DNA of 8,034 nucleotides from Fibrobacterota bacterium (GTDB lineage Bacteria; Fibrobacterota; Chitinivibrionia; Chitinivibrionales; JANQEN01). The stretch lies in the NCBI GenBank assembly GCA_030619215.1, contig JAUXBV010000126.1:1-8034 (forward strand), given 5' to 3'. Under the pieces are notes generated by a model that saw only the letters and a list, made by a program, of their open reading frames with translations, did not search any database and was not told where the DNA came from. The position numbers and the translations under genes were made by a program. This document shows positions 1-6,332 of the stretch, piece by piece (positions within the stretch are counted from its first letter, which is position 1; every line of letters begins with the position of its first letter).

Positions 1-2
1 AA

Positions 3-2120
3 CTTTCAGGAAAAGTAATTCCTGACATTTTGTTATGGCTAGTAACTTTCACTCTCATTTCTTTCAATACGGTTAAAGCAGGTGCTGTTGTTTTCACTAT
101 GTATACTCTCCATGATAATGTCATGAAAATGACAGCCCAGTTGGAAGAACAGACAGGAAGCTATCCTGATAAAGTGCAGTTGGAAATATTTGAAAACAGC
201 TCGTGGAAAGAGATATCGGAAACAGGTATTGTTAATCCCGGATGGACAGCGCCTTTTAGGGTGCAAAACTGGGATTCTTCAAAAGACATTACATTTCGTG
301 TGGTATATGGGGGTGACACAACATGGTCGGGTGTCATACGTAAAGACCCTGTAGATAAAGATACGATTATTGTTGCTGCTTTTACCGGAAACTCTGTAAA
401 CAATGGCGGTGGCGCAGTTGCAAAAACGGATATAATTGAGAATGTTAAGAAGCATGGGGCCGACCTTCTGGTTTTTACCGGCGATCAGGTTTACAACCAT
501 AATGACCATTTTACCAACTGGCTTCAATTCGGGAAAGATTTTGGCGAGCTTATGAAGGACATTCCTGCTGTCTGTCTTCCTGATGACCATGATGTTGGTC
601 AGGGGAACCTGTATGGTGAGGGAGGGATTGTCGGAAGCGGCATGTATAACTACGCAAAGGGCGGCTATGTAAAAAGTGCAGATTATGTTAAGGAGGTGGA
701 ACGGGCCCAGACCGGCCATTTGCCTGATCCCTATGACCCGACTCCTGTGGCACAGGGGATAGGAGTTTATTATACCTCTATGACTTATGGGGGTATAAGT
801 TTTGCCATTATTGAAGACCGCAAATTCAAAACCGGCCCTGAGGATCTTGTACCTGATGAAGTATGGTCTGTCAGCGGAACCCCGAATCTTATCGCGTTGA
901 ATACCCCGGGCTATGAGCCTTCAGTAGTAGATGTGACGGGAGCTGTTTTGCTGGGAGAGCGACAGCTTACATTCCTCAGGGAGTGGGCTGCAGACTGGAA
1001 GGGTGCGGAGATGAAGGCTGTGCTTTGTCAATCTGTTTTTGCCAATGTCGCCCACCTTCACGGCGGTACCGGAGAAAGTGCGAGAAAAGAGGCGAGCCTT
1101 GACTCAAACGGGTGGCCGCAAACAGGTAGGAACAAAGCATTGTATGAGATACGCAAGGCATTTGCCCTTATGATCTGTGGTGACACACATCTCTCTAATG
1201 TTGTACAACATGGGATTGACGATTGGAACGACGCATGCTATTCATTGTGTGTTCCGTCAATTGCAAATTTTTTCCCTAGATGCTGGATACCGCTCGAAAC
1301 AGGAGTAAACCACTTGCCGGGTAAGCCGTATACCGGGCAATTTGTTGATGGTTTGGATAATAAGATATCGCTCTGGGCTGTGGCAAATCCCGGTGACTAT
1401 GGAATGGAACCTGCAGAGCTGCATGATAAAGCTCCCGGTTACGGAATTGTGAAGTTTGATAAAAAAGGCCGTACCATAACCATGGAAAGCTGGCAGCGGT
1501 ATGTCGACCCAAGGGAGCCCGGAGCAAAGCCGTACGAAGACTGGCCTATAGTCATTGATCAGAAAGATAATTACGGGCGCGAAGCTGTGGAATGTCTTCC
1601 AACGCTGGATATTAAAGGGATGAACGATCCGGTTGTGCAGGTTATTGATGAATTTGAGATAGAAATTGTTTATACACTCAGGATAAAAGGCACGATTTTT
1701 GAGAAACCAAAAGTATTTAAAACCGGGTTATACACTATTAAGGTTGGGGAGCTTGGCACGGCTAATGAAGAGGTAGTAACAGGGATTCAATCAATATCGT
1801 GCGATATAGACAGTACAATTACCGTACAAATCGGACCGGTGTCAATTAATAGCAAAACAACCGAACCAAAAGCGGTTTACGGAAAGGTTAACATTAAATG
1901 GCAGAAACTTTCCAAACAGGTATACCTGGAATTGCCGGGTGAGGAAAATTATTTGATAGATATAATCACCGTAAATGGTGCAATTGCGATTTCACGAAAG
2001 GTCAGGGGCCCGGGCGCCTATTTAATGTCAATTCCTGATCTGGCAACCGGAATATACATGATAAAAGTTTTGACGGGGGGGGGTAAGACAACCGTTCGGA
2101 AGATTATGGCTGTTAAGTAA
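3..2120 (+). CDS. Exported PhoD-like metallophosphatase with C-terminal sorting domain (5' partial)
   Basis: Probable secreted or surface-bound phosphomonoesterase or phosphodiesterase of the PhoD/calcineurin-like metallophosphatase superfamily. The frame is open to the window edge. Counting from the TTG at 30 (696 residues), a hydrophobic stretch at 1-17 ends near VKA-G. Metallophosphatase motifs follow: GDQVY at 151-155, PDDHD at 184-188 and GDTHLS at 384-389. An NFFPRCWIP segment at 413-421 is typical of the PhoD-like proteins seen in Planctomycetes and related phyla. Residues about 520-615 look like a beta-rich linker, and about 640-696 resemble a type IX sorting domain (GIYMIKV, then a basic RKIMAVK end). 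TTG at 30 is a poor start: no basic n-region and the nearest purine-rich stretch (8-15) is 14 bases away. The upstream codons (LSGKVIPDI) would supply the n-region, so the true start is probably outside the window. The substrate is unknown; the sulfatase neighbours suggest ester removal from a polymer. Family call is firm, specificity is not. Confidence 0.5.
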   Translation, partial: LSGKVIPDILLWLVTFTLISFNTVKAGAVVFTMYTLHDNVMKMTAQLEEQTGSYPDKVQLEIFENSSWKEISETGIVNPGWTAPFRVQNWDSSKDITFRVVYGGDTTWSGVIRKDPVDKDTIIVAAFTGNSVNNGGGAVAKTDIIENVKKHGADLLVFTGDQVYNHNDHFTNWLQFGKDFGELMKDIPAVCLPDDHDVGQGNLYGEGGIVGSGMYNYAKGGYVKSADYVKEVERAQTGHLPDPYDPTPVAQGIGVYYTSMTYGGISFAIIEDRKFKTGPEDLVPDEVWSVSGTPNLIALNTPGYEPSVVDVTGAVLLGERQLTFLREWAADWKGAEMKAVLCQSVFANVAHLHGGTGESARKEASLDSNGWPQTGRNKALYEIRKAFALMICGDTHLSNVVQHGIDDWNDACYSLCVPSIANFFPRCWIPLETGVNHLPGKPYTGQFVDGLDNKISLWAVANPGDYGMEPAELHDKAPGYGIVKFDKKGRTITMESWQRYVDPREPGAKPYEDWPIVIDQKDNYGREAVECLPTLDIKGMNDPVVQVIDEFEIEIVYTLRIKGTIFEKPKVFKTGLYTIKVGELGTANEEVVTGIQSISCDIDSTITVQIGPVSINSKTTEPKAVYGKVNIKWQKLSKQVYLELPGEENYLIDIITVNGAIAISRKVRGPGAYLMSIPDLATGIYMIKVLTGGGKTTVRKIMAVK
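2075..2083 (+). repeat. Homopolymeric G9 tract inside the metallophosphatase coding end
   Basis: Nine consecutive G residues encode the Thr-Gly-Gly-Gly segment (residues 682-685 from TTG 30). One added G would give an immediate TAA and remove the last 11 residues of the sorting tail. One lost G would read on to a TAA at 2170-2172 inside the downstream repeat. Tracts of this length are known slippage sites in phase-variable genes of other bacteria; a role here is inferred, and a sequencing length error is the plain alternative. Confidence 0.5.
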
Positions 2121-2132
2121 TTGTACGTACAA
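2121..2132. repeat. Perfect 12-bp palindrome directly after a stop codon
   Basis: TTGTACGTACAA is identical to its reverse complement and begins at the base after the TAA of the metallophosphatase gene. It could be a binding site for a dimeric regulator, a relic of the neighbouring repeat insertion, or chance. There is no spacer for a hairpin loop, so it is not a terminator. Confidence 0.5.
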
Positions 2133-2134
2133 AA

Positions 2135-2236
2135 TTGTCATGCCCGCGAAGGCGGGCATCCATTCTTTATAAAATTAAAAGCACTGGATTCCCCCTAAAG
2201 GGGACTTTGCCGGCCAAAAGAGTACCGGAATGACAG
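2135..2236. repeat. Interspersed palindromic repeat element (GTCATGCCCGCGAAGGCGGGCAT type)
   Basis: A compact non-coding element of about 100 bp. Its ends are inverted: TGTCAT at 2136-2141 and ATGACA at 2230-2235. Inside lies a perfect 8-bp GC-rich hairpin (ATGCCCGC 2140-2147, loop GAAG, GCGGGCAT 2152-2159). An inner pair, ATCCA 2158-2162 and TGGAT 2185-2189, and a small CCCC/GGGG hairpin (2192-2195 and 2200-2203) complete a branched fold. The sequence recalls the widespread palindromic repeats that read GTCATTCCCGCGAAAGCGGGAATCCA with a mirrored right half, which occur in many copies in diverse bacterial genomes and behave like non-autonomous mobile elements. The right half here is diverged and longer than that pattern. 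No T-tract follows the hairpin, so it is not a typical intrinsic terminator, though the fold could still slow transcription or protect mRNA between the two genes. Confidence 0.5.
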
Positions 2237-2267
2237 ACCTGAATAGTAGCAATTTTTAAATAGTAAC

Positions 2268-2272
2268 AAGGT
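2268..2272 (+). promoter_or_regulatory. Weak ribosome binding site for the GTG-started sulfatase
   Basis: AAGGT lies 7-8 bases before the GTG at 2280. The frame is closed upstream by TAG at 2247-2249 and contains no ATG, TTG or other GTG before 2280. The next in-frame ATG is in codon 54 (the M of VDDMGW), inside the catalytic core. GTG 2280 is therefore the only start that keeps the signal peptide. Confidence 0.5.
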
Positions 2273-2279
2273 AAAATAC

Positions 2280-4316
2280 GTGAGCACTACTTCTCCTCTA
2301 AATGAATTAAAAAAAACTTTCAGCAATCACCTTTTAAATGGCCTGGGGCTTGGTGCTGCTGCCACGTCATTATTGGTATCCGGAGTTGCACAGGCCCAGG
2401 ATAAACCGAACATTGTTTTGTTTTTTGTTGACGATATGGGCTGGAAGGATGTGGCTTATAATGGTAATCCTTATGCACTGACGCCCAATATTGATACGCT
2501 TGCATCAGAAGGAATGGTATTTAATAATGCTTATGCCAATGCACCGAACTGTGCGCCGTCACGGGCATGTTTACTATCCGGTCAGTATGGTCCGGGACAC
2601 GGAGTTTACACAGTGGGAAGCTCCGACCAGGGTGCCACTGAAGATAAGCGGTTGGTTCCAACACCAAACACCGAACACCTTACCGAATCGCATATAACAA
2701 TTGCTGAGGTGTTGAAAACAGTTGGTTATGTAACGGCAACTATGGGAAAATGGCATGTTGGTGATGATCCGACTACCCAGGGGTTTGATGTAAATATTGC
2801 AGGGGGAACAGAAGGAAATCCCGGTAGCGATGGATACTTTTCTCCATACAATGACCTGAATAACCTTACCAATGGCCCAACAGGAGAATACCTCACGGAT
2901 AGATTGACAGATGAGGCTATAAGCTTTATTGAAGATAACAAGGATACTTCTTTCTTTTTGTACCTGCCTCATTATGCGGTTCACACGCCGATACAGGGCA
3001 AGGAGGATAAGGTAGCCAAATACGAATCCCTGTATCCGGCGCTTTCAAGCCCGTGGATAAAATACCTTGCCATGATAGAGAGTATTGATGAATCTGTCGG
3101 AAGAGTCAGAGCTAAATTGAAACAGCTTGGGCTTGAAGAGAATACTGCCTTTGTCTTTACCTCTGATAATGGCGCGATTCCTTCATATACATCATTGGCG
3201 CCATTACGCGGAACCAAAGGGATGCTCTATGAAGGAGGTATCCGGGAACCGTTCATTTTTAAATGGCCCGGCCATGTTGAAGCCGGATCCAGTTGTGATG
3301 TGCCGATAATTGGTACCGATCTTTACCCGACATTTCTTGAGATAGCCGGTGCTGATGAGCCGCAGGGCTATGCGCTTGACGGTGAAAGCATTATGCCTTT
3401 GCTGACCCAATCCGGCAATCTGACTCGTGAAGCGATCTTCTGGCATTCGCCAATCTATCTGAACAGGGCATACGGAATTCCCGAGTTGTTCCGTACAGCA
3501 CCCTCCACTGCCATGCGAAAAGGCCCCTGGAAAATGATCGAGTTTTTCGAAACCGGGAATATTGACCTCTATAACCTTGATGATGATATAGGTGAGGAGA
3601 ATGACCTGGCAGAATTCCTTCCGGATACGGTAAAAATGCTTTACCAGGTAATGGGTGACTGGAGGGATAAAATAAATGCACCGGTACCAACACAGAAGAA
3701 TGCCGGATTTGTGCCGCTGTTCAAGTACACCTCATTTCCGGGGGAAGGACAGCTCTTTGATGCAGGGGGGAATGCTTCAGTTACCGTTCAACTTTCCGGT
3801 GAGTGTATGAATACGGAAATGGATTCTGTTATTATCAGGATTTATCATAAAGCTTCCTTATATGCTGAGTTAATACAAAAGATGAATTTCTCCGGTGGTA
3901 AAGCTCCATTCTCATTTAACCCTGAACTCGAAGGTTCAACTGAAAACTATAAATTCAAAGTTTATTTCATTCGAAATATTATCGAAGAGGTGGATAACAT
4001 AGTCAAAGATGTTGGTGTTACTAATTTCACCGGTATTATAACTTCTTTTGATGATGGTCCCGGTATGTTCCCTCAAGTAAATATCAGCCGCAATAAAAAT
4101 ACGCTAACATATGATTTGACTCGAATGAATGGGGATGAAAATAATGTTCGTATTGAATTAAGAGATATCAGAGGAAGGCTATTGTATTCAAAGAGTGCAG
4201 GCAGGTTTGAAGAAAAAGGTACAATTGATATCACAGGCTGTTCACAGAGTGTGTACATTATAGGTGTTAAAATAAACAACCTGTTAATGTCCAGGAAGGT
4301 TATCGTGTCAAGATAA
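2280..4316 (+). CDS. Secreted Cys-type sulfatase A with long C-terminal extension and sorting tail
   Basis: Hydrolase of sulfate esters, S1/alkaline-phosphatase fold, predicted outside the cytoplasm. Residues 1-39 form a signal peptide (KK, hydrophobic GLGLGAAATSLLVSG, then AQA). The catalytic domain spans about 43-465: metal ligands D51, D52, D296 and N297; the nucleophile precursor C91 with R95 in CAPSR, to be converted to formylglycine; K157 and H159 in GKWH; H235 in AVHTP; K313 in the LRGTKG loop before YEGGIREP. Every catalytic position of the classical Pseudomonas arylsulfatase has a counterpart, so it should be active if matured. After the usual LYNLDDDIGEENDL segment (430-443), a roughly 200-residue extension contains an unrecognised beta-rich stretch (about 490-590) and a type A-like sorting module (about 600-678, ending RKVIVSR). 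Strong similarity to the third sulfatase in the window, for example SPYN/SPYE, GPTGEYLTDRLTDE and HYAVHTPIQGK, marks them as paralogues. Substrate cannot be read from sequence. Confidence 0.5.
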   Translation: MSTTSPLNELKKTFSNHLLNGLGLGAAATSLLVSGVAQAQDKPNIVLFFVDDMGWKDVAYNGNPYALTPNIDTLASEGMVFNNAYANAPNCAPSRACLLSGQYGPGHGVYTVGSSDQGATEDKRLVPTPNTEHLTESHITIAEVLKTVGYVTATMGKWHVGDDPTTQGFDVNIAGGTEGNPGSDGYFSPYNDLNNLTNGPTGEYLTDRLTDEAISFIEDNKDTSFFLYLPHYAVHTPIQGKEDKVAKYESLYPALSSPWIKYLAMIESIDESVGRVRAKLKQLGLEENTAFVFTSDNGAIPSYTSLAPLRGTKGMLYEGGIREPFIFKWPGHVEAGSSCDVPIIGTDLYPTFLEIAGADEPQGYALDGESIMPLLTQSGNLTREAIFWHSPIYLNRAYGIPELFRTAPSTAMRKGPWKMIEFFETGNIDLYNLDDDIGEENDLAEFLPDTVKMLYQVMGDWRDKINAPVPTQKNAGFVPLFKYTSFPGEGQLFDAGGNASVTVQLSGECMNTEMDSVIIRIYHKASLYAELIQKMNFSGGKAPFSFNPELEGSTENYKFKVYFIRNIIEEVDNIVKDVGVTNFTGIITSFDDGPGMFPQVNISRNKNTLTYDLTRMNGDENNVRIELRDIRGRLLYSKSAGRFEEKGTIDITGCSQSVYIIGVKINNLLMSRKVIVSR

Positions 4317-4376
4317 TCTCAGATTGTTTTGTCAACAATAAGAGAACGTTGAATTGTGAAGTTAAACAACAAATGT

Positions 4377-4384
4377 AAGGGGAG
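4377..4384 (+). promoter_or_regulatory. Strong Shine-Dalgarno for sulfatase B
   Basis: AAGGGGAG lies five bases before the ATG at 4390, much the best ribosome binding site in the window. It fixes the start and suggests this middle sulfatase is translated more efficiently than its neighbours, whose sites are weak. The rest of the 73-base spacer is AT-rich with no clear terminator. Confidence 0.5.
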
Positions 4385-4389
4385 TAAAA

Positions 4390-6249
4390 ATGGGTTTCAA
4401 TACCAATAAGGGCAGGGATTTGCTTAAAATAATGGGAATGAGTGCTGTTGCAACAATGGCAGCAACGTCAATTGTGCAGGCTGAGGAGGCAGGGGAAAAA
4501 CCGAATATCATTTATATTTTTTCCGATGACCTTGGGTGGAACGAGCTTGGATGCTATGGCCAGGAAAAGATAAAGACCCCGTTTCTTGACACAATGGCTT
4601 ATGAAGGCATGATGTTTACCCAGGCATATTCGGGAAGCCCGGTTTGCGCGCCGTCACGCGCCTGTCTGATGCAGGGAAGACACACCGGACATGCCTATAT
4701 TCGAAACAATGGAGAAGTCGGAAGCTGGTACGACTATGAGGGGCAAACCCCGATTCCGGACAGTGTTTACACAATGGCAGAAATGCTTGGGGAAGCAGGC
4801 TATACTACAGGTATGGTTGGAAAATGGGGATTGGGAGGACCAGGCCCGAATATAAATAATTGTCCCGCCATACCAACCAGGCAGGGATTTGATTTTTATT
4901 ACGGCCATCTCTGCCAGAAACAGGCCCATCAATACTATCCTACATACCTGTGGAAAAATGACCAGCAGGAACCTTTGAATAATTCCTATTTCATACCGCA
5001 CCAGGATTTTCCAACCAACGAAGACGCGAATGATCCGGCTAACTATGAAAAATATCAGGGAGAAGAATGGGCTGAAGATAAAATAGCTGAGGAAGCTTTA
5101 GACTTCATCCGTCGAAATCAAGATTCCACGTTTTTCCTTTATTACGCAAGCCCTGTTCCTCATGTGGCGTTACAGGCCCCGGACAGTGCCTATGAACCAT
5201 ATATTGGCGAATTTAGCCCGGATAACCCATACGATGGAGGTAATGGTTACTTGCCCCACAGATACCCCCATTCCTGTTATGCCGGGATGATCACACGATT
5301 TGATCAACATGTCGGAGACATTCTCTCTTTGCTAAAAGAGCTGGGGATTGATTCGAATACACTGGTAATCTATTCAAGTGACAATGGCACTACATTCAAT
5401 GGAGGATGCGATGCTACATTTTTTAATAGCGTAGGGCCTCTCAGAGGATTAAAATGTTCGGTATATGAAGGAGGAATTCGTGTTCCTATGATTGCGAGAT
5501 GGCCGGGTAAAATTGAACCTGGAACAACATCAGACCTTCCAACCGCTATCTGGGATATGCTCCCGACTTTTGCAGAAGCTGCAGAATGTGTACCGCCGCG
5601 TTATATCGATGGAATATCAATACTTCCAACTCTTCTGGGCTCCCCGCAAAATCAGAAAGAACATGAATGGCTCTACTGGGAATATGCTACGAATAGACAG
5701 GCAGTAGTTATTGGCGGTAAATGGAAGTGCGTCAGAAACAGCTCCAAGGACAATCCGGACGGGAATGTGGAACTCTACGATCTGGAAAATGATATTAGCG
5801 AAAGCAATAATATTGCTTCCGGTAACACGGAGATATGTGATTCATGTAAACAAATTATGAAATACGGAAGAGTAGAATCAGATATATGGACACTTTTTCC
5901 CGGTTACAACTTTGATCCCTGGGAATGGGGGAGCGACCCGGTCTCTGTTAAACCCTCACCCAAAAATATAAACAGAAGTTTTCTCTATCAGAATTATCCG
6001 AATCCTTTTAATAAAATTACCAGGGTTAAATATTACCTGGCTAAAGATACTAAAGTATCTCTCAAGATTTACAACTCATTGGGCAGGGAAGTGCGGACAC
6101 TGGTTAACAAAAGGCAGATAAAAGGAAGTTATACTTCTACCTGGGATGGAAGGAATGATTCAGGTAAGTTAGTAAGATCAGGCACCTATTTTTCAAGATT
6201 GAAGATTGACGGCAGAGTACAAATAGGAAAAATGGTGCTGGTAAAATAG
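4390..6249 (+). CDS. Secreted Cys-type arylsulfatase B with FlgD-like/type IX C-terminal domain
   Basis: Sulfate-ester hydrolase of the S1 sulfatase family. A signal peptide at 1-31 (GRDLLKIMGMSAVATMAA then VQA) resembles a twin-arginine signal that has kept only the second Arg. The catalytic domain spans about 37-475: D46, D47, C86 and R90 in CAPSR, K145, H258 in VPHVALQ, D331, N332, and K355 in LRGLKCSVYEGG. The GKWH motif reads GKWGLGGPG here, so the usual second His is Gly; the GKWGLGGPG pattern, with the later QGFDFYYGHLCQKQAH and YYP, is as I recall characteristic of a large bacterial arylsulfatase subfamily, so this is probably a subfamily trait and not damage. Residues about 530-619 form a FlgD/Ig-like sorting domain with YQNYPNPFN, GREVRTLV, WDGRNDSGKLVRSGTYF and a KMVLVK end. 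This subfamily differs from the two flanking sulfatases, implying a different sulfate position or sugar. Spacing (73 and 83 bases) allows a shared transcript. Confidence 0.5.
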   Translation: MGFNTNKGRDLLKIMGMSAVATMAATSIVQAEEAGEKPNIIYIFSDDLGWNELGCYGQEKIKTPFLDTMAYEGMMFTQAYSGSPVCAPSRACLMQGRHTGHAYIRNNGEVGSWYDYEGQTPIPDSVYTMAEMLGEAGYTTGMVGKWGLGGPGPNINNCPAIPTRQGFDFYYGHLCQKQAHQYYPTYLWKNDQQEPLNNSYFIPHQDFPTNEDANDPANYEKYQGEEWAEDKIAEEALDFIRRNQDSTFFLYYASPVPHVALQAPDSAYEPYIGEFSPDNPYDGGNGYLPHRYPHSCYAGMITRFDQHVGDILSLLKELGIDSNTLVIYSSDNGTTFNGGCDATFFNSVGPLRGLKCSVYEGGIRVPMIARWPGKIEPGTTSDLPTAIWDMLPTFAEAAECVPPRYIDGISILPTLLGSPQNQKEHEWLYWEYATNRQAVVIGGKWKCVRNSSKDNPDGNVELYDLENDISESNNIASGNTEICDSCKQIMKYGRVESDIWTLFPGYNFDPWEWGSDPVSVKPSPKNINRSFLYQNYPNPFNKITRVKYYLAKDTKVSLKIYNSLGREVRTLVNKRQIKGSYTSTWDGRNDSGKLVRSGTYFSRLKIDGRVQIGKMVLVK

Positions 6250-6306
6250 ATTGAGAATAAAAAATTAATAAGAATCACAACAAGTAAGAAGATTGTTTTT
6301 CTCAAT
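6250..6306. repeat. Inverted repeat in the spacer after sulfatase B
   Basis: ATTGAGAA at 6250-6257 is the exact reverse complement of TTCTCAAT at 6299-6306. Two more A-T pairs can form beyond a single mismatch. The first arm begins at the base after the TAG stop. The loop would be about 40 bases and the stem is AT-rich, so it is a weak structure; it could be a processing or attenuation element, or chance in AT-rich DNA. The 83-base spacer holds no other clear signal. Confidence 0.5.
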
Positions 6307-6332
6307 TAAATTCATATAAATAAGAAAGATTT

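Noticed and set aside
279..719. Minus-strand open frame of 146 codons inside the metallophosphatase gene
   Set aside because: It overlaps the conserved GDQVY and PDDHD coding region, and the translation has no recognisable family signature.
2140..2159. GC-rich hairpin as an intrinsic terminator of the metallophosphatase gene
   Set aside because: No U-run follows; it is better explained as the left arm of the interspersed repeat.
2549..2590. The second Cys of CAPSRAC in sulfatases A and B as an alternative nucleophile or disulfide
   Set aside because: The first Cys fits C-x-P-x-R exactly; a second Cys after the Arg is a frequent variant and needs no special role.
2574..2984. Long minus-strand open frame (136 codons) inside sulfatase A
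   Set aside because: It lies fully within a well-supported sulfatase domain, has no recognisable motifs and no ribosome site; a shadow frame.
4324..4338. Small TTGTT/AACAA hairpin after sulfatase A as a terminator
   Set aside because: Five AT-rich pairs with no GC stem and no T-tract; too weak to call.
6291..6320. Possible sigma-70-like promoter: TTGTTT (6293-6298), 16-base spacer, TATAAA (6315-6320)
   Set aside because: Such matches are common in AT-rich spacers, the leader would be only a few bases long, and FCB bacteria often use different promoter motifs.
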